A stretch of DNA of 64,000 nt from Nitrospira sp. (GCA_022226955.1 CP092079.1:3520282-3584281); one strand, 5' to 3'. Positions 40,000 to 49,638 are shown, counted from the stretch's first letter. Numbers and translations are program-made. Notes: generated by a model from the sequence alone, not told the origin.

Positions 40000-41904
40000 A
40001 TGGATTATCAAGTCTCCGCCCGCAAATACCGGCCCGGCACGTTCGACGATGTCGTCGGCCAATCGCACGTCGTTCAGACGCTGATGAACGCGGTCGAGAC
40101 GAAGCGCATCGCGCACGCCTATCTCTTTTCCGGCACGCGCGGAGTCGGCAAGACGACCGTCGCCCGTATTCTCGCCAAAGCGCTGAACTGCGAACAAGGC
40201 CCCACCGGCCACCCCTGCAATGTCTGCGTCAATTGCGTCGAGATTACGCAAGGCACCTCGGTCGATGTGATGGAGATCGACGGTGCGTCGAACACCAGTG
40301 TCGACGATGTGCGGGAGATCCGCGAGAATGTGAAGTTCTCGCCCTTTCGCGGACAGTACCGCGTCTATATCATCGACGAAGTGCACATGCTGTCGAACTC
40401 GGCCTTCAACGCGCTGTTGAAAACGCTGGAAGAGCCGCCGTCGCATGTGGTGTTCATTTTCGCGACGACGGAGATTCACAAAATCCCAGCCACGATTCTG
40501 TCGCGCTGCCAGCATTACAATTTCCGGCGGATCGCGCGCCAGGAGATTATCGACCGTCTTCGCCATGTCGCGGAGCAAGACGGCATGACCATCGAAGACC
40601 GCAGCTTCACGGCGCTCGCGCGGGCCAGCGAAGGCAGTATGCGCGACGGGCTCAGCCTGCTCGATCAAGCCGTTGCGTTCGGCGGAAAAACGATTGCCCA
40701 TGCCGATCTGGAAGTGCTGCTCGGCGCCGTGCCGCAGGAGCTTGTCCAGGGCATGAGCGCGGCGATTCTCACGCAGGACAGCCCGGCCGCATTGGCCGTC
40801 CTCGCCAATCTACTGGATCGCGGGCATGACCTGAAAGCTTTCTGCTCCGATGTCGTGGAGCATCTCCGGAACCTTCTGGTTGCCTCGGTCGTCTCTACCG
40901 GCCCAGAGTTGCGCGGCTTGATCGAAGCCACGGAAGAAGACATTCACCAATTGGCCGTTGAAGCCAAGAAGCTGACCCCGGAGCAACTGCAAGAGCTGCT
41001 GACGATTTTCTCGCAGGCGGAAGACTCGTTGCGCTACAGCGCCCATCCGCGCTTCGTGCTAGAGGCAGCGGCCGTGCGCGCTACCAGGCTGACCCGACAA
41101 CAGGAGCGCCGCACCGATATCGCGACGGCTGCTTCCTCAAAGCCTGAGACGACAACGGCCGCGCCCGCTATAAAGCCAGCAGCCTCCAGCCCAGCCGCGG
41201 CAACAACTCGTCCGGCATCGGCGCCAACCGCCACACCGGCCTCTCGGCCTTCGTCTTCGCCAGTACCACAACCTGCACAAGCCACTAGGCCATCGGGCAC
41301 AGCTCGCCCCGCAATGCCGGCCGCATCGAAGCCTGGCGAGGCAATTCAATCCGCGCCGCCCGTAACACCTCACGCATCGGTGCCAAACAAAGTTTCATTG
41401 CCTGAATCTGAGCCGCAAAACCCATCGAGTCACCCACCCATATCGCCGCCAGCCGGACAATCGTTGTCCGCAACATCGCCGGATGCGCCCACGCTCAATT
41501 GGGACCTGGTGCAGGAAGAAGTTGCGGCATCGCACCCCCGATTCGCACCCTACCTAGAGGCCGGCCGGTTTGTCTCGCTGGAGGGGGGGCAAGTCACGAT
41601 TGGATTTACGAAGCAGGCCGCGCTCGCTCGCTCTCGGATGGAGAAGGAAGATAATCTTCTCGCCTTAGCCGCGCTCTGCGAACAGCAGGTCGGGCAGCCG
41701 ATTCGCATCCGCACAATCGAGCTCTCCGCATCGGATCCGCCTGGGCTCACCATGGCTCAAGTGCGGGCGGCCAAAGAACAGGAACAGCGCATGGTATTGT
41801 TTGAGCAGGCACGGGCGACTCCCGTCGCAAAACAGGCCTTGGACATTTTCGGTGCGGATCTCGCAGCCGTACGCACCGTGGCACAGAAGGAGACCGGCGA
41901 ATGA
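40000..41904 (+). CDS. dnaX: DNA polymerase III subunit gamma/tau
   Basis: The clamp-loader ATPase (634 residues) starts MDYQVSARKYRPGTFDDVVGQ. Walker A is GTRGVGKTT, the zinc module has four Cys in the CEQGPTGHPC...C..C segment, Walker B is IIDEVHMLS, and sensor 1 lies in FIFATTEIHKIP. A Pro/Ala/Thr-rich linker (about residues 365-500) leads to a C-terminal tau-like domain. No obvious slippery heptamer for gamma production is seen in the linker. The ATG at 40000 fits the conserved N-terminus. Its stop overlaps the ybaB start (ATGA). Confidence 0.95.
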   Translation: MDYQVSARKYRPGTFDDVVGQSHVVQTLMNAVETKRIAHAYLFSGTRGVGKTTVARILAKALNCEQGPTGHPCNVCVNCVEITQGTSVDVMEIDGASNTSVDDVREIRENVKFSPFRGQYRVYIIDEVHMLSNSAFNALLKTLEEPPSHVVFIFATTEIHKIPATILSRCQHYNFRRIARQEIIDRLRHVAEQDGMTIEDRSFTALARASEGSMRDGLSLLDQAVAFGGKTIAHADLEVLLGAVPQELVQGMSAAILTQDSPAALAVLANLLDRGHDLKAFCSDVVEHLRNLLVASVVSTGPELRGLIEATEEDIHQLAVEAKKLTPEQLQELLTIFSQAEDSLRYSAHPRFVLEAAAVRATRLTRQQERRTDIATAASSKPETTTAAPAIKPAASSPAAATTRPASAPTATPASRPSSSPVPQPAQATRPSGTARPAMPAASKPGEAIQSAPPVTPHASVPNKVSLPESEPQNPSSHPPISPPAGQSLSATSPDAPTLNWDLVQEEVAASHPRFAPYLEAGRFVSLEGGQVTIGFTKQAALARSRMEKEDNLLALAALCEQQVGQPIRIRTIELSASDPPGLTMAQVRAAKEQEQRMVLFEQARATPVAKQALDIFGADLAAVRTVAQKETGE

Positions 41905-42224
41905 AAAATCCCTTTGGCGACATGTCGAACATTTTGAAGCAAGCGAAGGCGATGCAGGATCAGATGGCCAAAATCCAGGAGCAGGCCGCGACCAAAATCG
42001 CTACGGGTACAGCCGGCGGCGGCAGCGTTACCGTGACGGCCAACGGCGCCATGCAGATTGTGGGCGTGGTTATCGATCCCGAGGTCGGGAAAAGCGGCGA
42101 TGTGGAGATGCTTCAGGACCTCGTGCTGGCCGCGTCGAACGATGCGCTCCACAAAGCGAAGGAGCTGATGGAGCAGGATATGAAGGCCCTGACGGGCGGG
42201 ATGAAGATGCCGGGGCTGTTTTAA
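41901..42224 (+). CDS. Nucleoid-associated protein, YbaB/EbfC family
   Basis: The 107-residue protein begins with a helix (NILKQAKAMQDQMAKIQEQA) and continues with the YbaB sheet and helix (VTVTANGAMQIVGVVIDPEV, DLVLAASNDALHKAKELMEQ). Family members bind DNA as dimers. The dnaX-ybaB-recR order is widely conserved and suggests a link to replication or repair. Start overlaps the dnaX stop by 4 bases. Confidence 0.95.
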   Translation: MKNPFGDMSNILKQAKAMQDQMAKIQEQAATKIATGTAGGGSVTVTANGAMQIVGVVIDPEVGKSGDVEMLQDLVLAASNDALHKAKELMEQDMKALTGGMKMPGLF

Positions 42225-42275
42225 CAAACCGAGCGACGCGCGCTATCGGCTCAACGGAATACCACCGATCCACCT

Positions 42276-42878
42276 ATGCCAATCGATCAACGCGGGCTGC
42301 TCGCCCGGCTCATCAAAGAACTGGTTCGCCTGCCCGGCGTCGGACAGAAAAGCGCGCAGCGGCTGGCCTTTCACATACTCAAGGCAGAGCGCGAGGATGC
42401 GCTCCGGCTAGCCGAAGCCATTCGTGCGGTCAAAGACGGACTGGCTTTTTGCCAGCAATGCCGCAATATTGCCGAAGGCGAGTTGTGCGAATTCTGCCTC
42501 GATCCCAAACGAGACCGCACGAAAATCCTCGTCGTGGAGGAGCCCAGCACGACCTACGCCATCGAACGGGCGGCCGGCTATCGCGGGCTCTATCATGTGC
42601 TGCTGGGCACCCTCTCTCCGCTCGACGGCATCGGTCCGGGGGATATTCGAGCAGAGGAATTGGCCGAGCGGGTGAAGCTCGGCGGTGTGGACGAAGTCAT
42701 TCTCGCGACCAGTCCGACGATTGAAGGGGAAGCGACCGCGATCTACCTCACCAGATTGCTCAAGCCCTTTGTCGCCCGGGTATCTCGCATCGCCTATGGC
42801 ATTCCCGTCGGCATGGATATCGAGTATGCCGATGAAGTTACGCTGCTCAAGTCGATTGAGGGCCGCCGGGACCTGTAG
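42276..42878 (+). CDS. recR: Recombination protein RecR
   Basis: RecR (200 residues) works with RecO/RecF to load RecA at gaps. Visible parts are the N-terminal helix-hairpin-helix (KELVRLPGVGQKSAQRLAFH), the zinc finger with four Cys (CQQCRNIAEGELCEFC), the Toprim domain (ILVVEEPSTTYAIERA) and the C-terminal Walker-B-like segment. It is third in the dnaX operon. Confidence 0.97.
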   Translation: MPIDQRGLLARLIKELVRLPGVGQKSAQRLAFHILKAEREDALRLAEAIRAVKDGLAFCQQCRNIAEGELCEFCLDPKRDRTKILVVEEPSTTYAIERAAGYRGLYHVLLGTLSPLDGIGPGDIRAEELAERVKLGGVDEVILATSPTIEGEATAIYLTRLLKPFVARVSRIAYGIPVGMDIEYADEVTLLKSIEGRRDL

Positions 42879-42960
42879 GCTCCCGCATCATTCCCGTTGA
42901 CCCATTCTTTGGGCGACTGCTATAGTTCCAACACGTTTGGGATGATCGGAGCCAGCAGCC

Positions 42961-43446
42961 ATGAAGGCACGTACTTCCCCCAAAAAGACTGTCGCGTCGA
43001 GAACGACTTCTTCACGCACGAAGACGGCCGCTAAAGCGGCGCCCACTAAAGCCAAGAAACCCTCTTCCCTCAAAAAACCGGCTGCTTCAAAAAGCCGTTC
43101 GAAGTACCCTGACATTCAGCGCGCCTTAGAGCGGCAGCGGGCGGATTTGCTTGAAGAAGCAGGGGAAGTGCTGGCGCAGCACAACACCCCGGAAGCACTG
43201 CCGGATGTGAGCGACCAGGCCTCTGCGGAAGAAGATCAGCGCTTCTCCATGCGCATCATGGAGCGCGAGCAAAACCTGCTCAAGAAGGTCAACGAGGCGT
43301 TGGATCGGATGAAGAAGCAGACCTACGGCATCTGCGAACAGTGCGGCGAAGACATTCCCTACAAGCGGCTCAAGGCCCGCCCCGTGACGACATTCTGCAT
43401 CGAGTGTAAAACCGTTCAGGAACAAAAAGAACGGGCTCGCCGGTAA
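42961..43446 (+). CDS. DksA/TraR-type zinc-finger protein with basic N-terminal tail
   Basis: The 161-residue protein has a C-terminal DksA/TraR C4 zinc finger (CEQCGEDIPYKRLKARPVTT, then CIECK) preceded by the coiled coil (RFSMRIMEREQNLLKKVNEA). The tip motif DxxDxA appears as VSDQASAEED. DksA-like proteins enter the RNA polymerase secondary channel. The first 47 residues are an unusual Lys/Ala/Ser/Thr-rich tail like histone H1 or the AlgP type, probably DNA-binding and disordered. Whether it regulates transcription like DksA is inference. Confidence 0.85.
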   Translation: MKARTSPKKTVASRTTSSRTKTAAKAAPTKAKKPSSLKKPAASKSRSKYPDIQRALERQRADLLEEAGEVLAQHNTPEALPDVSDQASAEEDQRFSMRIMEREQNLLKKVNEALDRMKKQTYGICEQCGEDIPYKRLKARPVTTFCIECKTVQEQKERARR

Positions 43447-43466
43447 TCCAGCCCCCTCATTTCTCT

Positions 43467-44624
43467 TCACGGTTTTTTGAGAAATTTCAACCGCTCTTTG
43501 ACTCGGGCAATTCGCCCCTCTTCTTCGGGAATTCCTTCGACAAGAGCCAAGAAGGTTTCATATTCGGCGAGCGCCCGTTTCGGATTCGTCGGCTCGTAGG
43601 CCTCCGCCAGATTGTACCGAGCCATGGCGTAGTTCGGCCGTAGAATCACGGCCTTTTCAAATAAGCTCAGCGCCGCCGCTTTCTCTCCGAGTTTAGTATG
43701 GACCGTCCCGAGATTGTTCATTACTTCCGGCACATTCGGCCGAATAGCGAGCGACTGAAGCATTTCAGCTTTCGCTTTTTCAAGCTGCCCCTTTGCCTCC
43801 AGCGAAACGCCCAACCGATGGTGCGCTTCCGCCATCCACACCTTGTTGGCAAAGCCGCTCGTGATCGACTTCTGGTAGGCATCGGCCGCAATGTCGTAAT
43901 GCTTGTCCTTGCAATAGGCTAATTGCGCCGTCTGCCCTCTCGCGAATTGCTGCAACGAGGTAAAGGGCTCTTTATCTTCGCTTCCCTGGCTCTCAATCTT
44001 CATTCCCGACTTGCCGCCGGCCGGAGCCCTAAGCCGGTCGAGGAATTCCCGCCGGTAAGGGGAAAAGAGTCTGACATACGGATCGATGGTGAACGAAGCG
44101 GTGAGGAGAGCCATATGCTCTCGGTTGCCGGTCACCAGGTACTCGACCGTCGTTTTTTCATCGCCGGTCGCAAAGATGGTGCTGGAGTCCATGTTGGCCT
44201 TCGTCGCCAGCTGCGAGACGTTCAGATAGAACTCCAGTTCCGGCTTTAAGACCGACAGTGTCCTTCTCAAAACTGGATAGGGTTCGAGGTCCAACCCGCT
44301 TGGAAACATAAAGATCGCCCCCACAAGCAGTCCGTCCTCGTCGAAAAAGTAAGATTCATCTGCATGCGAGGGACTGTGCGCTGCGGGGTACAATAATTCC
44401 TGGCCGCTTCCCCAGGGTCGCGCGGTGAATGTGTGAGGCGGAACTTTTTTTAAAACCTCAGGCTTGCGGTCGCACAACTCAGCCGTCGTCTTGAGCAGGA
44501 TGAGGTCGCTCTCGGAAGGGGGAAGATTGGGTCTGATCGGAGGCGGCGGACCGCTACATCCGGCAATCAGGCTGAAAAGAATACCGCTTATTGCAAGAGT
44601 GCCGAATCGGCGAAACAACGGCAT
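43467..44624 (-). CDS. TPR-containing lipoprotein
   Basis: The 385-residue protein has signal and lipobox LIAGC near residue 21, then Pro-rich PPPPIRPNLPPSESD. The central domain is unknown. At least three tetratricopeptide units near the C-terminus (MAEAHHRLGVSLEAKGQLEK, PEVMNNLGTVHTKLGEKAAA, NYAMARYNLAEAYEPTNPKR) suggest a protein-interaction scaffold. GGAG is 5 bases before the ATG at 44624. It is convergent with the DksA-like gene. Confidence 0.8.
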   Translation of the reverse strand: MPLFRRFGTLAISGILFSLIAGCSGPPPPIRPNLPPSESDLILLKTTAELCDRKPEVLKKVPPHTFTARPWGSGQELLYPAAHSPSHADESYFFDEDGLLVGAIFMFPSGLDLEPYPVLRRTLSVLKPELEFYLNVSQLATKANMDSSTIFATGDEKTTVEYLVTGNREHMALLTASFTIDPYVRLFSPYRREFLDRLRAPAGGKSGMKIESQGSEDKEPFTSLQQFARGQTAQLAYCKDKHYDIAADAYQKSITSGFANKVWMAEAHHRLGVSLEAKGQLEKAKAEMLQSLAIRPNVPEVMNNLGTVHTKLGEKAAALSLFEKAVILRPNYAMARYNLAEAYEPTNPKRALAEYETFLALVEGIPEEEGRIARVKERLKFLKKP

Positions 44625-44701
44625 AGGGTCTCCGGTCGAGGATCCAGAGTCTGAAGCCAATGAAACTTACACGAATTCGTGGAGCTTTGCGAACGGGCAA
44701 G

Positions 44702-44738
44702 AAAAAGCCCGCCCCCTCGAATAAGGGAACGGGCTTTC
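44702..44738 (-). terminator. Intrinsic terminator for the 44760-45098 gene
   Basis: On the minus strand GCCCG and CCCT pair with AGGG and CGGGC around a short loop, followed directly by TTTTTC. It lies 22 bases past the stop codon of the small lipoprotein gene. Confidence 0.8.
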
Positions 44739-44759
44739 TCGATGAGTGGCGAGCGGCGT

Positions 44760-45098
44760 CTACCGGCGCTGACTGTCTTGCATATTGTCTTCAGCCGTGA
44801 AGCCGAACAAATACGGGAACGCGCCGGTCAAAGTATAGATCGGCCGGTTCACCGCATAATCTAACGCATGGCCGAGCGGGTGAAGCAAGAATCCCATCCA
44901 GCGGATTGGGTTGTCGTTAATCGGGCTGCCGGCCACCGGATCTGAATAGACCAGCGCCGTGCTATCCAACACGTTGTAAATACTTGTCGGAGGATTGTAT
45001 TCCTTTTCTGCCGCCGTGCCTGCTTGATTCGTCGTCGTGCATCCTGTTGCAAGCACCGCCATCAGCACCGCGCCCATTGCCCATGATGTTGGTCGCAT
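44760..45098 (-). CDS. Small lipoprotein of unknown function
   Basis: The 112-residue protein starts MRPTSWAMGAVLMAVLATGC with lipobox LATGC. The mature part contains a motif-like core NPIRWMGFLLHPLGHALDYA and VNRPIYTLTGAFPYLFGFTA, with two amphipathic or membrane-associated helices. No family is recognised. GAGG lies upstream of the ATG and a clear terminator follows, so it is a single-gene unit. Confidence 0.7.
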   Translation of the reverse strand: MRPTSWAMGAVLMAVLATGCTTTNQAGTAAEKEYNPPTSIYNVLDSTALVYSDPVAGSPINDNPIRWMGFLLHPLGHALDYAVNRPIYTLTGAFPYLFGFTAEDNMQDSQRR

Positions 45099-45254
45099 AT
45101 CTACCCTCACTTTGTTCGATCCCATCGGCCGTAGCCTCTACAATCCCTGAAATACAGTGTGAAGTGTAGCCGACGGCTCCGATTCTGTCCAGAAACTGGG
45201 CAATTATCGAGCGCGTCAGCCGAGTAGCGTATTAGAGGGGGTTCGAAGTACGCA

Positions 45255-45329
45255 TGGTGGGCGATACAGGGATCGAACCTGTGGCCTCTTCCGTGTGAAG
45301 GAAGCGCTCTACCACTGAGCCAATCGCCC
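45255..45329 (-). tRNA. tRNA-Val (CAC)
   Basis: The 75-nt gene has acceptor stem GGGCGAT/ATCGCCC, anticodon CAC in loop TTCACAC of stem CTTCC/GGAAG, T arm ACAGG/CCTGT and an encoded CCA. It is divergent from trmFO. Confidence 0.95.
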
Positions 45330-45490
45330 ATGCGGGCCAAGTCTAGCACGGAGCAATTCACGGGTTCAATTGTACAGACTGAGAATGATGCAGCAATTGG
45401 CCTATGGCTGGAAGCGGCCGCCTTGACTTCACAGAAACACGGTTTCTAGAATGCGCGTTCCTATTTTCCCTGAGAGGAGCGGGTGTGGGC

Positions 45491-46807
45491 ATGAGAGATG
45501 ACATCGTCATCATTGGAGGCGGGCTGGCTGGCTCCGAAGCAGCCTGGCAGGCGGCCAATCGAGGCGCGAAGGTGACGCTCTACGAGATGCGTCCGAAGGA
45601 GATGACGAAAGCGCATAAAACCGGCGGCTTGGCGGAGTTAGTCTGCTCCAATTCGCTCGGGTCGGCCGATCCGTTGAACGCCCCCGGCATTCTCAAGGAA
45701 GAAATGCGGCGGCTGGGGTCGTTGATTATTGCCTCGGCCGAACAGGCTCGGGTGCCGGCTGGCTCGGCGCTCGCCGTCGATCGCGATCAATTTTCTCTCG
45801 CGATCACGCAAGCGTTGGAAAGCCACCCGAATGTCCGCATTCTGCATGAAGAGATCACCGAGATCCCGACCGATTGCCTCTGCATCATTGCCACCGGCCC
45901 CTTAACGTCGGACAAACTGTCGGCGGCAATCCGCGCCGTGACGCAATCGCACCATTTATATTTCTTCGACGCTATCTCGCCGATCATCGACACAGAGTCA
46001 ATCAATATGGACATCGTCTTCGCCGCCTCGCGGTACGATAAAGGGGGCGCCGACTATCTGAACTGTCCGATGGACGAGGCGCAATACAACGCCTTTTACG
46101 ACGCGCTGATGGCGGCTGAAAAAGTGCAGCCGAAAGAATTCGAGAAGACACCCTATTTTGAAGCCTGCATCCCCATTGAAGTCATGGCGGAACGGGGCCG
46201 GCAAACGATGCTCTTCGGCCCGCTGAAACCGGTCGGCCTGGAAGATCCGCGAACCGGAAAGCGGCCGACTGCGGTCATTCAACTCCGAACCGAAAACGTG
46301 CATCGGACCTGCTACAACATGGTCGGGTTTCAGACGAAGCTGACCTACCCGGAACAGAAGCGCGTGTTTCGCATGATCCCCGGCTTGGAACAGGCGGAAT
46401 TCCTCCGGTACGGCAGCCTGCATCGCAACACCTTTATTAACGCGCCGCACCTGCTCTTGAACACCTTGCAGTTCAAATCGCGCGGCACGCTGTTTTTCGC
46501 CGGTCAATTGATCGGCGTGGAAGGCTATACCGAATCCGCCGCCATGGGCGGCTTCGCAGGCATCAATGCGGCGCGCGCCCTCGCGGGACTGCCACTCGTG
46601 ACTCCACCGGCCACAACCGCTCACGGGTGCCTAGTCGGCCATGTCGCCTCGTCCGACCCAAAACATTTCCAGCCGATGAATACGAATTACGGCCTCTTCC
46701 CGCCCCTTGCGCAACCGATTCGAGATAAAGAAAAGAAGCGGCAGCTCATTGCCCAGCGGGCTCGTGAGGATTTTGAAAGATGGATGACGCAATCCGCGCT
46801 TTCATGA
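45491..46807 (+). CDS. trmFO: Methylenetetrahydrofolate--tRNA-(uracil(54)-C(5))-methyltransferase
   Basis: TrmFO makes ribothymidine at position 54 of tRNA using methylene-THF and FAD. The 438 residues match the family: FAD motif VIIGGGLAGSEAAWQAANRG, LAELVCSNSLGSADPLNAPG with a conserved Cys, ACIPIEVMAERGRQTMLFGP, and C-terminal GQLIGVEGYTESAAMGGFAG. ATG at 45491 is used, but GTG at 45485 has better spacing to GAGAGGAG. It overlaps xerC by 28 bases. Confidence 0.95.
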   Translation: MRDDIVIIGGGLAGSEAAWQAANRGAKVTLYEMRPKEMTKAHKTGGLAELVCSNSLGSADPLNAPGILKEEMRRLGSLIIASAEQARVPAGSALAVDRDQFSLAITQALESHPNVRILHEEITEIPTDCLCIIATGPLTSDKLSAAIRAVTQSHHLYFFDAISPIIDTESINMDIVFAASRYDKGGADYLNCPMDEAQYNAFYDALMAAEKVQPKEFEKTPYFEACIPIEVMAERGRQTMLFGPLKPVGLEDPRTGKRPTAVIQLRTENVHRTCYNMVGFQTKLTYPEQKRVFRMIPGLEQAEFLRYGSLHRNTFINAPHLLLNTLQFKSRGTLFFAGQLIGVEGYTESAAMGGFAGINAARALAGLPLVTPPATTAHGCLVGHVASSDPKHFQPMNTNYGLFPPLAQPIRDKEKKRQLIAQRAREDFERWMTQSALS

Positions 46808-47727
46808 CCTTTCTCGCCGTCGAGCGGCAGGCCTCGCCGGAAACCATCCGCAGTTATCGTTCGGATCTCCAACAGCTGACGACCTTTCTCATTCAGGCCC
46901 AATCGGCGACGAAAAGACCGCACAGGCTCCCGATTGGCGACGTGACCACAGACTCCCTGCGCGCCTATTTGCACTGGCTTGACCGGAAGGGGGAAAAAGC
47001 CTCCTCCCTCGCACGCAAGCTCGCCTGCCTGAGAAGCTTCTACCGGTTCCATGTCCGCGAAGGGACTGTCGCAAAGAATCCAGCCGAAGATATCCGAAGC
47101 CCGAAGCTCCCTAAGACTCTGCCGCGGGTGCTGACAAAAGACGACGCCAACGCGCTGATGGAATTTCCGAAAGGCGTCGCGCCCTTGTCGCTCCGCGATC
47201 GCGCTATTTTAGAGACGCTCTATTCCACCGGCGCCCGCGTCAGTGAAGCCGTGGGGTTGAATCTTGGCGACCTCAACCAAGCCGACGAACTCGTCCATCT
47301 GCGCGGGAAAGGCCGGAAGGAACGGATCGTTCCCATTGGCGATGTCGCGCTCCAAGCGATCCAGGCCTATCGTCATTCGTTGAACCTGGCAGCCGATCGG
47401 GGCCACGCTACGATGCCACTGTTTCTCAACCACCAGGGCGGCCGCTTGACCGCGCGCAGCGTCGCCCGCCTCGTCGCCCGCTATTCCAGCCGCCTGGCAG
47501 GCGGTGCCGTTAGCCCCCATGCGCTCCGCCACTCCTACGCAACCCATCTCCTCGACGAAGGCGCAGATCTCCGTTCTATCCAAGAAATGTTGGGGCACGC
47601 TTCGCTCAGCACCACACAAAAATATACCCATCTGGCGACCGACCAGCTGCTGGCCGTCTATGACCGCGCGCATCCCAGGGCCAAAACTACGAAGACGCCG
47701 CCACGAAAAGACCCTCCTGCGTCATGA
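46780..47727 (+). CDS. xerC: Site-specific tyrosine recombinase XerC
   Basis: XerC/XerD resolve chromosome dimers at dif. The 315 residues include the SAM-like N-terminal domain (FLAVERQASPETIRSYRSDL) and catalytic residues: Arg in TGARVSEAVGL, Lys in GKGRKER, HxxR in HALRHSYATHLL, His in LGHASLSTTQ and Tyr in KYTHL. Following trmFO is a common arrangement, but the usual hslVU genes do not follow. XerD cannot be strictly excluded. Confidence 0.9.
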   Translation: MDDAIRAFMTFLAVERQASPETIRSYRSDLQQLTTFLIQAQSATKRPHRLPIGDVTTDSLRAYLHWLDRKGEKASSLARKLACLRSFYRFHVREGTVAKNPAEDIRSPKLPKTLPRVLTKDDANALMEFPKGVAPLSLRDRAILETLYSTGARVSEAVGLNLGDLNQADELVHLRGKGRKERIVPIGDVALQAIQAYRHSLNLAADRGHATMPLFLNHQGGRLTARSVARLVARYSSRLAGGAVSPHALRHSYATHLLDEGADLRSIQEMLGHASLSTTQKYTHLATDQLLAVYDRAHPRAKTTKTPPRKDPPAS

Positions 47728-47893
47728 GCCGCAACTCGACCGCTAAAATCGCGCGACTATCCTTACGATTTCGAGCGGAACGGGATTGTGTTTCTGGGCG
47801 AAATTGATATATTCACGGGCCGCGCGCCTGCATGCGCCGCAGTGACGGAAGTGGAACGTAACCGAAGACATCCCCGAGAACTAGGAGCCGCCC

Positions 47894-48787
47894 ATGAATC
47901 GACTGATTAAGAAAGCCAATATCCTGATCGAGGCGCTCCCCTACATCCGCACCTTCCGAGGCAAAACGGTCGTCATTAAGTATGGCGGGCATGCGATGAC
48001 CGAGACTGCGCTCAAGGAGCGGTTCGCGGAAGACATCGTCCTGCTCAAGTATGTCGGGCTCAATCCCGTCATCGTGCATGGCGGCGGCCCCCAGATCGAC
48101 AAGATGTTGACCAGGCTCGGCATCGAAGCCAAGTTTCGCCACGGCGTCCGGATCACCGACGAAGCCACCATGGAAATCGTGGAGATGGTCCTGGCCGGCA
48201 AGATCAACATGGAAATCGTGGAACTGCTGAATCGCCATGGAGGGCGCTCTGTCGGCCTCAGCGGAAAAGACGGCGGGCTGCTCATGGCGCAACCGCTCAC
48301 CGCCAAATCCTGGGCCAAGAGTTTAGGCAAAGATTTGGAAGGCGACGACCAAGGCGATTTCGGATTAGTCGGCGAAGTGCAATCCGTTGACTCCAGTCTC
48401 GTGCTGAAGCTTCAACAAGACCACTACATTCCGGTCATCGCGCCGATCGGAACCGACAAGAACGGCAACACCTACAACATCAACGCCGACCTCGTCGCCG
48501 GTGCCATTGCCGCCTCGCTCCACGCGGAAAAGCTGGTGATGATGACCGACATCAAGGGAATCCGCGACGCCAACAACCGCCACCTTTCGACGGTCTCGCG
48601 GAAAGACGTGCAGCGGATGGTCAAAAAGGGCGTGATCGGCGAAGGCATGTTGCCGAAAGTGCATGCCTGCCTCGATGCACTGGCCGGAGGGGCCGGGAAG
48701 GCCCACATCATCGACGGCCGCATTCCGCACGCCCTCTTGCTCGAAATCTTCACCCGCAAAGGCATCGGCACCGAGATCGTGTCGTAG
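47894..48787 (+). CDS. argB: Acetylglutamate kinase
   Basis: It phosphorylates N-acetylglutamate in arginine synthesis. The 297-residue amino-acid kinase fold shows VVIKYGGHAM, NPVIVHGGGPQIDKML, GLSGKDGGL and NADLVAGAIAASLHAEKLVM. The N-terminal helix (about 20 residues before the first strand) is the kind found in hexameric, arginine-inhibited, PII-responsive forms. AGGAG precedes ATG by 6 bases. No other arg gene is adjacent. Confidence 0.96.
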   Translation: MNRLIKKANILIEALPYIRTFRGKTVVIKYGGHAMTETALKERFAEDIVLLKYVGLNPVIVHGGGPQIDKMLTRLGIEAKFRHGVRITDEATMEIVEMVLAGKINMEIVELLNRHGGRSVGLSGKDGGLLMAQPLTAKSWAKSLGKDLEGDDQGDFGLVGEVQSVDSSLVLKLQQDHYIPVIAPIGTDKNGNTYNINADLVAGAIAASLHAEKLVMMTDIKGIRDANNRHLSTVSRKDVQRMVKKGVIGEGMLPKVHACLDALAGGAGKAHIIDGRIPHALLLEIFTRKGIGTEIVS

Positions 48788-48798
48788 GTGCGCCGCAC

Positions 48799-49638
48799 GT
48801 GGCCAGCCACCTCCTGACACATCTCGCCGCGCTCGTACGAGAGCGCCATCCCCGCACATCGCCGGCCGCATTACGTGAAACCGCGACCTATCTGTCGCAA
48901 CAATTCACCCGGGCCGGACTAGTTGCCGACACCCACCGATTCGCTGCTTGGGGCAAACCTTACGACAACGTGATCGGGACCAAGCCCGCCGCGCATCGCA
49001 CGTCCGCCGCGCCGCTGATTCTAGCCGCCCACTACGATACCGTCGAAGGGTCGCCCGGCGCCGACGACAATGCGAGCAGCCTCGCCGTGCTGCTCGAAGT
49101 CGCTCGCCGGCTTGCGCCAACCGCTCTGGCAAGGCCGGTCCAATTCATCGCCTTCTGTCTGGAAGAAGAAGACCTGCTGGGCAGCCGCGCCTACGTGAAG
49201 CATCTCGCCGCAACCGGTCATTCCGTGCATGGCGCCATCGTGCTCGAATGCGTGGGCTACGCCAGCGATCGGGAAGGTTCGCAGAAAACCCCGCCCGGCA
49301 TTCCCGTGGCCGTGCCCTCCGTGGGAAACTTTCTAGCGCTGATCGGCAACCAAGCCTCGGCTCAACTGACGACGACCTTGACGCATACCATGACGCCCAT
49401 GATCCCAATTGTTCCCCTCATCGTGCCGGGCAATGGAGAACAATTGCCCGACACCAGACGAAGCGATCACACAGCCTTTTGGGAACAAGGCATTCCCGCC
49501 GTGATGGCGACCGATACCGCGAATTTTCGAAATCCACACTATCATCGCTCGACCGATACGATCGATACACTCAACCTTCATTTCCTCAACGCCGTGGCGG
49601 ATGCCGTCACAGCCGCAGTACTAGCGATCACCCAGTGA
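48799..49638 (+). CDS. M28-family zinc aminopeptidase-like protein
   Basis: The 279-residue protein has the two-zinc ligand pattern of M28 peptidases: His in LAAHYDTVEGSPGADDNASS with bridging Asp, the EEEDLLGS catalytic/ligand Glu pair, Glu in VLECVGYA and His in NPHYHRSTDT. No signal peptide is visible, so it is probably cytosolic. It starts with GTG at 48799, 11 bases after argB, suggesting co-transcription. Substrate is unknown. Confidence 0.85.
   Translation: MASHLLTHLAALVRERHPRTSPAALRETATYLSQQFTRAGLVADTHRFAAWGKPYDNVIGTKPAAHRTSAAPLILAAHYDTVEGSPGADDNASSLAVLLEVARRLAPTALARPVQFIAFCLEEEDLLGSRAYVKHLAATGHSVHGAIVLECVGYASDREGSQKTPPGIPVAVPSVGNFLALIGNQASAQLTTTLTHTMTPMIPIVPLIVPGNGEQLPDTRRSDHTAFWEQGIPAVMATDTANFRNPHYHRSTDTIDTLNLHFLNAVADAVTAAVLAITQ

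Noticed and set aside
41100-41480. Programmed frameshift in dnaX to make gamma
   Set aside because: No A/T-rich slippery heptamer is present in the Pro/Ala-rich linker region.
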